DNA of 64,000 bases from Mesostigma viride (Eukaryota > Streptophyta > Mesostigmatophyceae > Mesostigmatales > Mesostigmataceae). A program made the position numbers and the translations under genes. The notes below the pieces were generated by a model that ran no database searches, was not told the DNA's origin, and saw nothing but the letters and a program-made list of their open reading frames with translations. Shown one piece after another: positions 37,881-59,521 of the stretch (positions are counted from its first letter, which is position 1; each line of letters begins with the position of its first letter). The stretch lies in the NCBI GenBank assembly GCA_009746045.1, contig RPFO01000059.1, positions 1,271,428 to 1,335,427 on the forward strand. The letters run 5' to 3'.

Positions 37881-38285
37881 CATGCCTAGAATCCATGCCT
37901 AGAATGTTTGCTTAGCCTTGCCACCATACCTAGTCACGTGCACCGCTAACGCACGGTATAGTACACAACCAGGAATATTAGCCTAAAGCTTAGCCCTCGT
38001 CAGTACAGCTAGCCAGCCATGGTGCTACGTCCTTGCTATGCACGCTTAATTTGCTTGCATGCCCACATTCCCTGTGATGATATGCTCACGCGGGTGTTAT
38101 TGCACGGTCCACAGAATTTGCGGGATCGTCTATCGTGTCCGATTGCTGCTGTGGCATGCCTCTTGCACTGCCCTTTTTTCAGTGAAGGAGAAAGGGGTTC
38201 TCTGCCCTTTCTTCCTGTTGTGCACATACAGGGTCCCACTCCGGTGCTCCATAACTCCCCAACGGGAGCACACGCGCTTTATTAG
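37845..38285 (+). repeat. LINE 3' region, direct copy A
   Basis: About 440 bp that recur at 38535-38955 and, inverted, at 46870-47250. Shared blocks: GCCGCCATGGC, CACCGCTAACGCACGGTA, GATATGCTCAC, CTGTGGCATGCCT, CTGCCCTTTCTTCCTGTTGT. It ends in the hairpin 38244-38271 and TTAGTTAGTGAG. Confidence 0.75.
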
Positions 38286-38286
38286 T

Positions 38287-38522
38287 TAGTGAGTGTCGTG
38301 AGGACAAGCAGCGGTTCCTCTCTCGTCGCAAGCGGTTGCACGACCTCACCTGGACGCTGGACGACGACCTGACCCCCGCTCAGCAGCAGCAGCGACGTGA
38401 CCTGTGGCCTGAATACCTCCGCCACAAGCAGGACCCCCAGAAGCCCAAGGTGTACATACTGGAGGGGCGGGGACCTGATGATCAACCACAAGATGTGGAC
38501 GCCCCCAGCGGGCTAGAAAAGC
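38287..38522 (+). pseudogene. LINE ORF1 C-terminal domain fragment
   Basis: An open 75-codon stretch (stop at about 38512) encodes KQRFLSRRKRLHDLTWTLDD, then DLTPAQQQQRRDLWPEYLRH and KQDPQKPKVYILEGRGPDD. It is the intact form of the block that is frameshifted at 36110-36340 and resembles the C-terminal domain of LINE ORF1 proteins. Confidence 0.7.
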
Positions 38523-38534
38523 TTGTAGCCCTAG

Positions 38535-38955
38535 CTTGACTTCATTGGTAGTCACTGCCGCCATGGCAGCCATGCTTAGAACGTTTGCCTAGTTGTGCCA
38601 CCTTACCTAGTCACGGGCACCGCTAACGCACGGTACACAACCAGCCATAGCCTTAGCTTAGTCCTTGCATGTACAGCCATGCTACGTCCTGGCTTCGATC
38701 AGATTACTTGCCCATCTCCTAGTTATGATATGCTCACATGGGTCTTATTGCACCCACAGATTGCCGGATCGTACGTTAGCGTGTCCGTTTAGCTAACGTG
38801 CCCGCATGCAGCTGTGGCATGCCTTTGGCATGAAGGAGACTGGGGGTCTCTGCCATTTCTCCTGTTGTGCACACACAGGGATTAAAAGCACTTCGGTGCT
38901 CCGTGACTCCCCAATTACGGGAGCACGTGTTTAATTAATTAATTAGTTAATGAAT
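38535..38955 (+). repeat. LINE 3' region, direct copy B
   Basis: Second copy of the 37845-38285 sequence in the same orientation, with the hairpin at 38896-38926 (GTGCTCC...GGAGCACG) and AATT microsatellite. Together with copy A it flanks the ORF1 fragment at 38287-38522. Confidence 0.75.
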
Positions 38956-39050
38956 ATGTCAAGGCCAGACAACCAGCGCAGGCCAGAAATAGGGACTAAT
39001 CCGGACCATGGTAGCTCAAGCCTGCCATTATCATGTCCGCGTGCTCGACT
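38956..39050 (+). repeat. Short dispersed repeat, partial copy
   Basis: GACAACCAGCGCAGGCCAG through GGACCATGGTAGCTC and CATGTCCGCGTGCTCGACT. It follows LINE 3' region copy B directly and lacks the distal half of the full-length copy. Confidence 0.7.
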
Positions 39051-39446
39051 GAATATGTGGTTGCATGATCGACCACGTCTGAATCTGAACGCAAAATCCG
39101 GTTCAGAGGGCATGCATGCATAGCTGATGCAAGCTAAATCAACGAAACGGGGGGGGAATGATTTATCTAGTGCAAAATCCGAATGGCTTGCATCACTCCC
39201 CGGAAAGGAGAACTTGCGGTTGGACTGTAGGTGTAAGCTGGCGATGCCTTAGGATCCCAGTTCGATTCCGGCCTGGATTCATTTGCAGATCGCGTTTTCC
39301 GCGGACCGGCACTGAACGCAAATGGTTTTCACCTTTGCGGCGTGCCAAATCAGAAGAAACGGTGTTGGATCGCCATGCGTCCAGGAATAGTTGTCTCGTG
39401 ACTTAGTATAATAATTGTCGATCGAGGCAAGCATGCAACAAATAGT

Positions 39447-39670
39447 AAACTAAATGCTGCCGAGTGCCGGGACACGAAAAACGCCAAAATCAAGTTCAAA
39501 TACATCCAACACGGACTTGAAACAGGACCTCTGGCATGATCTATTCCGCAGCTCTATATATGGGTCTCCTGCATGATCCGAAGGCATCCCAAGTAGCTAC
39601 AGCCCAACTGCGGAAAAAAAAAAAAAAACTCTCGATTACCGGAGAGTGGTGCCATAGCATACATGTGGCA
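39447..39670 (-). repeat. Candidate tRNA-related SINE, copy 2
   Basis: Same block order as 35110-35330 with scattered differences and a 15-base A run at 39604-39618. The B-box position reads TTTCAAGTCC, weaker than copy 1. About 180 bp upstream, on the plus strand, AGTTCGATTCC (39263-39273) is another B-box-like element in different sequence. Confidence 0.45.
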
Positions 39671-39734
39671 GCCCGGCCCTCCTCGTGTCAATCATGCATG
39701 AGCGGCGCGGATGATGGATAGCCCTTGAGCACTA

Positions 39735-39830
39735 GTTCCTTCACGTGTAATAATGAGATAATTAGCAAGTACTCCGTGACAGATGCCTCTGCGCATGGCA
39801 CACAAGTACTCATTTACTTAGGCCAACACT
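39735..39830 (+). repeat. LINE 3' tail, diverged copy
   Basis: Resembles 4030-4125: TGAGATAATTAGCA, AGTACTCCGTGACAGATGCC, GCGCATGGCACACAAGTAC, then a decayed ACTT run. Confidence 0.55.
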
Positions 39831-40709
39831 GCATAAGTACTACATACTGTACGGCGCCAACCTGTGTGCATGACATTGTTTCATATTGCAATGCGCGGTC
39901 GGTACCGTCTAGCGGGCCACTATGACGTAGGAGCTCCACTTTGACAAAGGACAGTGTACCAGTGGATGGAACTCCATATCGATATATTGCCCTTCAGGCA
40001 AATTTGGCCGGGTTGATGAAAAATGGGAGCACATACGTCAAATCCCCTCCCGATCAAACAAAAAGCTGGTAGTGATAACTTTGTACGGTAATGGTCTTTC
40101 CATTCAACATTGCGAACGTACTATGAGATATCAAGGAGACAACCGGCGCAGATATGCCCACGAGCTCGAAGCTATGTGAAGAAGTGAGGCATGCATCCCC
40201 ACTGATGTGCATACCAACGAGTGCCAAAAGGACTGGCAGCTGCCGTCCTCAAAGGGCCATCAAGCATTCACAAGCAAGTAGCAACGTGCAGGCCCGCGGG
40301 ACATCACTGCATTGACAACCCATTTATTGCCCCCATGAACCTCTGGCTGCACTCGACCACCCAACACCAAAGCCCATGCCCCACACTTCCGAGGTTTCCT
40401 TGCTCCTTTGCCAGCATGAGCGTCTTGAATATCGCGGCTCCTCGCTCAGACATGGCCAGGGGCCAGCGGTCCAGACGAAATGAGCCCTCCCACCTGCCAT
40501 GACCGCTGCCTCCTTTGTGCAATATTGCCTCCCCAAACGTGCACCATGGCCTTATCAGTGCAATACTGCCTCCTCACCACGACACGGCCTCATCAGCCCA
40601 GCATCGCCTGCTCACGGCAGCACCCCGTCCATAGGCAACATGTGGCTTCCTCCGTGCAGCATGGCCTCATCAGAGCAGTGCGACACCAGCGCGGCACGGC
40701 CTCCTCCCA
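39831..40709. other. Intergenic, nothing recognised
   Basis: Contains a 5'-end stub of the short dispersed repeat at 40130-40150. Otherwise it is the 3' flank of NDUFA2 without coding or repeat signals I can name. Confidence 0.45.
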
Positions 40710-42217
40710 TCAGCGCGGCAGGGGCTCCCCGGCCTTGGCCAGCCGTTCCAGCTCCGCCGTCACCGCCGACTCTGACAGGTTGGACAGGGACGCGCTCTTC
40801 TCCACGCCTTGACCTGCACGCAGAGGGCGGGGATGCGGCGTGCAAAGCAGGCGATGGGCAAGCAAAGCAAAGCGGGGGCGAGCAAAGCAGGCGATGAGTA
40901 AGCAAAGCAAAGCGGGGGCAAGCAAAGCAGGCGATGCGCAATGCCGACAAGCGAGCTTTCTAATCCCCAATAATGGCCCACTTTACAGCTGCGCTCATAA
41001 ACGTCACGGATACGTGGCCGTGTCCAGGGAACCATGGGACCCACCAGGTCCTAGTCTTTTGGATGCATGGCAAGGGCACACCCCTCCCCATTTCTTACTT
41101 GAGTCTACAGGGCAGGGGGGACGCCCACCGCATGGATAGTTGCATGCCCATGACATCTCTTCACCACGCAGTCTGGCAGCATGGTTGCGGGGCTGATGGA
41201 AAAAAGCTGTAATGGCGGTGGCTATGGCATACAGTTCATGACAGATGGTGAATACCATATAAATGGCAAATGGCAAATGCCACTGGGTAGCCGCATCCCG
41301 CTAGAGGCAAAAGGGGAACCCAGCGACATGCCGTTGTGGGTATTTGGTGCGCAAAAGGAGGCAATGGTTTGTATTCTTGAGAATGGCAAAATCTATTTGG
41401 GGTTAACTGATGGTACAGTATTTGGGTAAGGAGGGGTAGGTCTGCCAGTCCCATGGGCACAGTCACGTGACCTAGTGGGATCATTGAATGAGATTACTTA
41501 ATGGGATGATATTATAGCAGTGCTTTAATGGGATGCACCTTGGATGCTGGAACGCGGGTGCAACCAACGCCGTGCCTCCAAGACATTGTGGCATGCCATG
41601 AAACGGTAGGACAGCGCACAATGTGCTAGAGCTAGTCAGAATAAGTCGCCGTGCCCCCAACAGCCTAGTAAATATGCGGGTATGGTCACACGCGTATGCT
41701 TCAAGGCACATAAACAGCCACCGTCGCATACTTCGACAGTAATTTGTCACGCAGTCGGCAGAAAGAAACGATTATCTCACATCATGAATTCTAGCAGTAG
41801 AAGAAGCACGATGGTTGGGCGAGGTGCTAGCGGTGGACTTGCCCGGCAGGTCTCGGTACTCACCGTAACGCGCAAATAGGCGTGGCTCAACCCCTTTGCA
41901 CTCCCGGATCAAGATTGGCAACCGAGGGTTAAGAGCCTTGAGGTCTTTGTAGTTGTTTGAGATAAATTTCCTGCCACACATACAGGATGCAACCGCCGGA
42001 CAAAAATGGCATGGTCAGGCCGGGCAGACAACACTTCTCCGTAGCCTGGCCTTTAGCCCGCCACTTGAACACGCTCGTTACGGCACGCGGGGGAAGATAA
42101 AGTCTGAACACTCAAATTCAACTGGACCTACCTGACTCCTTCGCTGCTGGCCGAGGTCTGGCAGAGATGGAGGCGGATCTCCTGGACGTTGCGTGAGAGT
42201 GCGGACCGCCACGACAT
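40710..42217 (-). CDS. NDUFA2: Mitochondrial complex I subunit NDUFA2 (B8)
   Basis: Minus-strand exons 42132-42217, 41864-41970, 40710-40813 (stop TGA), all GT-AG and in phase, giving 98 residues, the normal size. Family blocks: MSWRSALSRNVQEIRLHLCQ at the start, VRKFISNNYKDLKALNPRLP, ILIRECKGVEPRLFARYGQG and a C-terminal AELERLAKAG helix. The two cysteines of the thioredoxin-like fold (LHLCQ and IRECKG) are both present. NDUFA2 is a small accessory subunit of the peripheral arm of respiratory complex I. The start is the first ATG, matching the family N-terminus exactly. The gene is divergent from the dicistronic-looking pair at 42967, 750 bp away. Confidence 0.95.
40841..40938. repeat. 40-bp tandem repeat in NDUFA2 intron 2
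   Basis: Two and a half units starting at about 40842, 40882 and 40922 (AGCAAAGCAGGCGATG, then AAGCAAAGCAAAGCGGGGGC). Confidence 0.85.
41181..41426 (+). other. Open exon-like stretch antisense in NDUFA2 intron 2
   Basis: An 82-codon open frame with balanced composition and protein-like order (YGIQFMTDGEYHINGKWQMP, LWVFGAQKEAMVCILENGKI, YLGLTDGTVFG), followed at 41427 by GTAAGG, a good donor. No splice partner or family match was found. It may be a relic exon, a nested plus-strand gene, or chance. Confidence 0.3.
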
Positions 42218-42966
42218 TTTCCCTTACGAAGTATGATTTCAACAATTGTCGATGGCAAAGCTGGCTTTCTACCGTGACTTTTGTCTCCAAATGCCTAGAT
42301 TAACATCATTATCCAAATGGACCTCGGTTCCCTACTATACTAAAGCGGCTATGGCGGACAAAGGCACAGCAGACGCAAAGCCAGTCGGGTTGGCTCCCGG
42401 AATGTGATGAATGGTTTCATCAATCATCATGCCCTGCGTGGTCGTGCGGCAGCATTATTGAGCTGATCGTCTGCATTTCTCACCGTACATGCAAGGTACA
42501 TGGGGCGAAACTTGTCAGGGCGGAGCTCGTCCAAGTGATATGAACTTGATCGCTCGTAAGTCGTATGTATCTCCTAATGTACGGCACGGCACGGGCTACC
42601 GGTTATGGGCAAGTGGCTAGCAAAGCCGAAAGCGCGCCCATTTTTTGTCAGGAGAAAACTGATGGGCGCCCGTTTCCAATTTCAAAGGTTGCGTCAAGGG
42701 CTCGATTTGCCTCGCGGCATATCACGCGAAATCCTCGTAGATTGTCCGAAAGAATCTATAACAAATTCGCTGCCGAGGAGATTCAAGGCCCTGTCTGCTT
42801 ATTCACGCTTTTAGAATTAGCAATTGGCAACAACCTGGCAGAAATAGGCTTTTCTGCACTGTATTCTGCCTCGCAATCCAGCAAGGTCTAATTCGACGCT
42901 TATCATAGGCGATCTATGAACGCTTGAAGCAAGGTTGCTCTAACGCTATCATCAAGAGACATTGCC
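42218..42966. promoter_or_regulatory. Divergent intergenic region NDUFA2 / membrane-protein pair
   Basis: 749 bp between opposite start codons, less G/C-rich than the genes. It should hold both promoters, but no TATA box or known motif stands out. Confidence 0.4.
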
Positions 42967-43155
42967 ATGACGCCTCCAGACGAGAAAACTCTTAAGACAT
43001 TGCTCATTGCGGGAGGTGTGCTGATCGTCGGCTTGCTCGTCAAGGGGAAGGGGAAGAAGAAGCATTCAAGGAAGCAGACAAAGCGTGCGGCTGCTGCCAC
43101 GAACGCTCGGAAAACTTCCTCTAGCCCAGACCGCGCCTTCATGGCTCAAGGATAA
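42967..43155 (+). CDS. Small single-pass membrane protein, candidate first cistron
   Basis: Uninterrupted 62-codon ORF with a good start context (GCCATGA). Residues 11-25 (LLIAGGVLIVGLLVK) form one hydrophobic helix, directly followed by a very basic stretch KGKGKKKHSRKQTKR and an Ala/Ser-rich tail. The topology (short N-terminus, one helix, basic C-terminal face) suits a tail-in-cytosol membrane peptide. Its stop is 17 nt before the ATG of the next gene on the same strand, with no room for a terminator and promoter, so the two are probably on one mRNA. No family recognised; function unknown. Alternatively it is just an upstream ORF. Confidence 0.55.
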   Translation: MTPPDEKTLKTLLIAGGVLIVGLLVKGKGKKKHSRKQTKRAAAATNARKTSSSPDRAFMAQG

Positions 43156-43172
43156 CTAGCTTTAGAGCCCGT

Positions 43173-46100
43173 ATGGGGAATTTAAGGACTCTGGTTGTTG
43201 TTATCGTTATTGTTAGTTGGTCTTCATGGGCTGACATCCCAAAGGCGAGGGCTGTTGAGAGGTAAGCGCTGTGAAGGCCTTCTCAACTCGACTGACCAGG
43301 CATTTCAAGTATGCGCATAATTCCATGGTGTTGTGACGGTCCTTGCCGTTTGTCCACGTGTGCACTCTAATATGGTCCTACACTGCAATAGTGGTGTAGG
43401 TCCACCAAACCAAATTGTGTGTCATCGACAGCCTTCAGCGTCGACACGTGTATCATTTTGTAGCTATTTGCAGCACAGCGGGCCACGCTTACCGTACGCA
43501 AAATGCCATGTGCTAGGTGCCCCTCGCCGCTGTGGTGACAGAAATAGATCGGGAGGCGAGTGCCCCAGGGTTCCTCTAGCACGTGCCACGCTGTTGCCGC
43601 CATGGCACCCCAGACACATTCCCCCCCCAATTCGCCACAATTGCATCACTACGGTTGTCCCATCCCGCTAAGCTCAAGGCCACTGACCGACACACCCGTC
43701 CCACACATAGTACCACCTACGCATACAACATTCTGTTCAAACATTCCACACACGCTAGCCACAGGCCTCCCCTCGTTGACCGTGTTGGCAGCGAATCAGG
43801 TGTGTGTGGTGCATACTCGTTCAGGCCGCGTTGCACCTTTTCCCATTATTTTCCATTCTTTGAGGATTTGGGTGGCAGTATGGCCGCACACATCAGCCCC
43901 CCTTGCCCCACTCATTGCCCCACACGCGCGCCCCACACATCGCCCTCGCTCCACACGCGCACCCACCCTGGCTGGGTCCCAACAGTCTGCGCCGGCTGGA
44001 CGTGGGCGTACTGCTGCCGGCACAGCGGCTGCTGCTGGGTGGTGGGCGCCAGCTGTACGACGTGCACGGCCTTGCCTTCGATGCCTCGTACGAGATCCGG
44101 CTGTCCTACCCGAGCTCGGTGGGTGGACCAATCCCTTACACGGACTAGTAGTAAAATCTACCCCTACCCAACCTCCTACCCGAGCTTGGTGGGTGGACCA
44201 ATCCCTTACACGGAATAGTAGTAAAATCTACCCCTACCTAACCTCCTACCCGAGCTCGGTGGGTGGACCAATCCCTTACACGGAATAGTAGTAAAATCTA
44301 CCCCTACCCAACCTCCTACCCGAGCTCGGTGGGTGGACCAATCCCTTACACGGAATAGTAGTAAAATCTACCCCCACCCAACCTACTACCCAACACCCTA
44401 CCCAGCCACCTATCCGACCATCTACCCCCACACACACATACACATACACCCCCCCCTACTCAACTACCAACCCCCCCACCCTCCCAAAGCCTACTCACCC
44501 CCCTGCCCCCTTACCACCGATAGCCATGCAACCAAGGAATATGCCATGGGCACGCTGGCTGCTTTTAAACAATTTGTATGAATGAATGGTGACTACTTGG
44601 CTGCAGTCTTAGCGCTGTGCGGGAAAAAAAAAAAGGCTCAGCGAGGGGGGCGGCGGGGGGGAGGGTGTAACTGCAATCCACCACCACTGGGGCACACGCG
44701 GCTCCATGTGGTAATTGTGGTCTGCTGGCATCCGTGGCGCATAGTCTTGGGTGCCTCTTTCGTTTGAGGGGACATTACTTGAATTCAACATGCCGACTCC
44801 CCCCACCCCACCCACGCCTGTGTCTGCCTTTCCCAATCCAACCCAGGTCCCCCTCCTGCGCTCCCCTCACCCCACCCACCCACCCACCCGCCCCCCGCCA
44901 CTACTCACCATCCCCCCCCACCTGGCACGTTTCCCTCCCTCCCACGGCCCCATCCCTGCAGATGCCCGCATCTTTTTCCATCCGCGTGCAGGTGTGCCCC
45001 CCGCTGCCCGACAAGCGCGGCGAGGCGACATACCTCTCCCCCGATGGGCTGTGCGCGCTGCTGCCGGGGGGCGGCCCGCGGCAAGGGGGGGGGGACCCTG
45101 AACCAGCACCACAGGGTGTGTCGTCGCATGACGAGGATATTGCGACAGTGGGGGGGGGGGTTGCATGGGCAAACGTCAGCGGTGCCTCCGGAGCGGGTGT
45201 GGCGGACCAGCTGGGGGTGGGTAGCATTAGCGAGAAGGCAGGTGAGGGCGATCGTTTTTTCATGGCCGGGGAGCAGGGGGAGGGGGCGCGCGACGCAGGG
45301 GGGGGCAGGGATGGCAGCAAGGGCCGCCACAGCAACGCGCGCACCCGCCACGGGCGCCGGCTGCACAATGTGGAGAAGGCCATGTTTCACGTGGGCACGC
45401 CCGCGCAGCAGGTGAGAGGGGGAAGGGTGCATTCAAGGTGGAATACCTCATGGAGTCTTCAGGTGTGGTCCATGCAGCAGGTCAGGGGGGGAGGAAGGAG
45501 GGGCAGAGTAAGGGCTAAGGGTGAACAGTAAGCAGTGTTTACAAGTTGAGTTGCTTACAGGGTACTGCACGGTGGGTGAGGCAGGGGCCAAGAAATAACC
45601 AGTGGTGCATGCCCACCCTTTTTTCCTGGGGCTGGGTGGTTTGGGTGGAAAGAGCACTCTCTAACACAAGTATTAGCGGCTGTGGCTATGTGTAGCCATG
45701 GGCTAGCTGTCCACGAGATGCTCAAGGAGTGGCAGCTGCCCTTTGAATTGAGTCTTGTATGGTACTGCTCGCCCTTGCTGATGGCTCCCCACCACCACCA
45801 CCACCCCTGCCTCCCTCCTACACCCACGGTCCCTGGCGGGCAGCACTGGGTGGAGATTGACGAGCGCGTGCGGCCACCCATAGCGCTGCCACCTGGTTCC
45901 CACCCCCGCGCTGTGGTGGTCGTATCTGCGGTGGCGGAGGGCGTGCGTCCGAGAGCAGCGGCCGGCGCGGCCCGCAAGGACGACTATGTGCTGTTCAATA
46001 TCGGTCAGTGGGCGCCCGCGGTCGCGTCGTCCATAAGGAGTGTTGAACCTATACCATAACCAATAGAGAGGCCATCGCACCTGCTCGCTGTTTCACTTGT

Positions 46101-46538
46101 TAAACCCTGGCTGTGTGAGGGCTTTGCGACACCTTAGCGCTTGTGTGTATACCATAACCACATAGGCCACATCTCGCTGCTGGCATGTCCGCAGGCTTTT
46201 TGGATGCCAAGGACAAAAGGGTGGCATGAGTCGTTGCCTGCTTGATACTCAGGTTCTTGTGCTGCTCTGCATGACCTTCATCACCTGTATGGTTGTGCGA
46301 ACCTTCTGATGGATTATTTCCCAGTGCCTCGCGTCTGCAACGCCTGCCCTGCCTCTCCTCTGCAGTGTGCGAGAAGACGGTGGTGGGCATCCCGGTGGAC
46401 TCGCTCTCCTCGCTCGGCTTGCTGCTCATCATCATGGCCGTCTTCCTGCGCATCGCCTACCCCCGCTCGCTCCGCATGCTGCGCACGCGCGACGCGGCCA
46501 GCTACCGCCAGATGCCGCTGCCGGACAAAACGGCCTAG
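43173..46538 (+). CDS. Type I membrane protein, plant EXPP1-like
   Basis: Exons 43173-43261, 43986-44118, 44962-45411, 45844-46003, 46366-46538 (TAG), GT-AG with matching phases (the exon 4 donor GTCAGT is weak): 334 residues. Residues 1-20 (MGNLRTLVVVIVIVSWSSWA) are a signal peptide. The luminal part contains LYDVHGLAFDASYEIRLSYP, ASFSIRVQVCPPLPDKRG, a Gly/Ala/Asp-rich variable insertion of about 90 residues, RRLHNVEKAMFHV, and VLFNIV/CEKTVVGIPVDSL. One transmembrane helix (LGLLLIIMAVFLRIAY) and a short tail ending PLPDKTA follow. The order 'YEIRLSYP..', 'RRLHN.EK..F', 'FNIVCE...GIP' plus a C-terminal helix resembles plant EXPP1-type proteins as I remember them; their role is not established. 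ER or secretory membrane location is inferred from topology. Confidence 0.7.
44103..44385. repeat. 70-bp tandem repeat carrying a copied 5' splice site
   Basis: Four units with exact 70-bp period; GAGCTCGGTGGGTGG or its variant starts at 44112, 44182, 44252 and 44322. The first unit includes the last 15 bp of exon 2 and its donor (TCG|GTGGGT), so the donor and exon end are repeated three more times inside the intron. Confidence 0.9.
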
Positions 46539-46869
46539 TCCGCTACCGCCAGATGCTGCTGACCCCTTTAGCGGCCACAGCCTGCTGCCAGAATGTGAAA
46601 GTCTTTGTCATGAGATGGCAAGGGATGCTCTGTACTTGCAAGCGTGCTGGCAAATGCAGAGGCATGCCACGGACGACTATACCAGCTCCATGGCGAGGGA
46701 GGGAGTGTTTCATACCTGTACTAGCTGTGCCTATAGGCTCGAAATGGCATGCAGTCCTCAGTACGTTTGCTGCATTTCCACCTCTAGCCACTGGGCAATC
46801 GCAAGTGAATGTAGGATGTTGATCAACATCAACATCATCAGAAAAATGCTATCATCAGCCTAGCTTTGG

Positions 46870-47250
46870 AATTAATTAATTAAAACATGTGCTCCCGTTG
46901 TGCAGACACGGAGCACCAGAGTGCATTAAGTGCACCAGGTGTATTAAGTGCTTTTAATCCCTGTATATACACAGCAGGAAAAGGGGCAGAGACCCCCCCT
47001 TTCCTTCATGCCAGAGGCATGCCACAGCAGCAATCGGATACGATTAAACGATCTGGCAAATTCTGTGGGTGCAATAACACCCGCATGGGCAATTAAGCAT
47101 GACAAGAGGAAGTTGTCGATCTCCTTGATAGCATGACAAGAAGAGGGTGGGCATGCAAGCAAGCAGAGCGAGGCGCGATGCATATGGACGTAGGATGACT
47201 GGCTGTGCTGTTGCTAAGCTCAGTAAAAGGGTATGGCTGGTTGTGTGCCC
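46870..47250 (-). repeat. LINE 3' region, inverted copy C
   Basis: Inverted relative of 37845-38285: starts with the A/T run and hairpin 46889-46916, then AAAGGGGCAGAGACCCCC, GAGGCATGCCACAGCAGC, CACCCGCATGG, and ends near GGTTGTGTG. A short insert at 47100-47140 duplicates GCATGACAAGA around ATCTCCTTGATA. Confidence 0.7.
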
Positions 47251-47344
47251 CTGCATTAATTAGCTAGCGTTGCACGTGGCATGCAGCAGGTGTCCAGGTA
47301 TCATGCAAGGAGACAACCAGGTATGATGGCAATTGATTAATTAA

Positions 47345-47825
47345 TTATATAAGAACATACCTCCCCCAGCGGCTTGGCCAGCCAGGGCGGCACATTCTGA
47401 CCTGGCCTGGCCCCAAGGGCATTGCCAAAAAGGACGGGAAACATGTCACGAACTACGTACAGATGTTGCTGGATGACCTACTGGTCCCAGCCCAGTTTGA
47501 ATACCGCATCCACTCTCTCTCCCTTCTTTGGACTGCCATGCAGAACAAGACGCGGTGGAAGAAGATTGTCAAGGCTCACACGCCCGACCCTGTGGGCAAG
47601 CCACCTCCCCCCAAGAGGAGGAGGCGTTTTGATGAGTAGGGTAGTTAGGATTTTTTCTAGCTAGATCGATTAGAGTTAGGTTAGTTCCATTACGCGGCTC
47701 TCCCCACTCCACCACCCATCAAGGAATATGTGCTACATGATCTCCCAACGGAGGCATGTTATAATTTAATTTAATTTAATTTAATAAGAACATAACTCCG
47801 TTGGGAGCTTATGTGACACATAGCC
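47345..47825 (+). pseudogene. LINE ORF2 3' end with intact C-terminus
   Basis: In frame from about 47365: QRLGQPGRHILTWPGPKGIA, TNYVQMLLDDLLVPAQFEYR, IHSLSLLWTAMQNKTRWKKI and VKAHTPDPVGKPPPPKRRRR, then FDE and a stop at 47636-47638. This is the true C-terminus of the LINE family, a basic Pro/Arg tail, and shows which base the copy at 36731 lost. 3' UTR, the CTACATGATCTCCCAACGG hairpin half and (TTTAA)n (47761-47785) follow, then a short inverted end (47790-47825). Confidence 0.8.
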
Positions 47826-48523
47826 CTGAGAGGGGGCCCATGGTATGATGGCAAGTTTCAATTCAGTATCTAGCCGCGCCCAGCCTACAATGGGACCTCC
47901 CATGGATGATGCATTAAGAATTTAGCCAGGCGATGCCTATGCAGGGAGTTACTCTCTGCTGAGATGCCATGTGTACACCAGCTATAGCCTAGCCACATAC
48001 CCTCCACCCCATATGTCATGCAGGGGGGGCCCACAATCAATCTACAATACCCATGCCAAATTTTATTACTTGAGGAGACGCCATTTCAACAAATACATGA
48101 CAATTGATGCTCATTGTGAATGCGTTTCCACATGAAATCATTACCATTTCATGCAATTTGGTCACTGGTGCGCTTTCCGCGTGCACTTTTCATTACTAGA
48201 TTGCTTAAATTTATTAAAATTTATTAACATTTATTAAAATTTATTCAAGTCGGGGTAAAATTGGCTGTTTTTGTCATAGTGTCATGCACTCGGAGGGTAA
48301 GCAAGTGAGACAAGTTGTAGATTATTTACAATTGCACAACCCTCTCCACGACCCCGCTAGTTCTATTTATAGAACGAATTATAATTATTGCCAAAATTGT
48401 GCACAAGCCTGTGCACAACCCAACCAGTAATTCCCACTTGAACTTTGAATATTCAAGTGAATGCTCTGGAGACAGATGTACAGATCGATCTTTACAAATG
48501 TACACGAGTTCAGATCAAGCTAT
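47826..48523. other. A/T-rich intergenic region
   Basis: Includes TTTATTAAAA-type short repeats at 48205-48247. No gene or known repeat recognised. It separates the LINE-rich zone from the minus-strand unknown gene cluster. Confidence 0.5.

Positions 48524-59521
<10,998 letters not shown>

Noticed and set aside
42565-42891. 108-codon open frame upstream of the membrane pair
   Set aside because: No family features; it overlaps the presumed divergent promoter and a second overlapping frame of similar quality.
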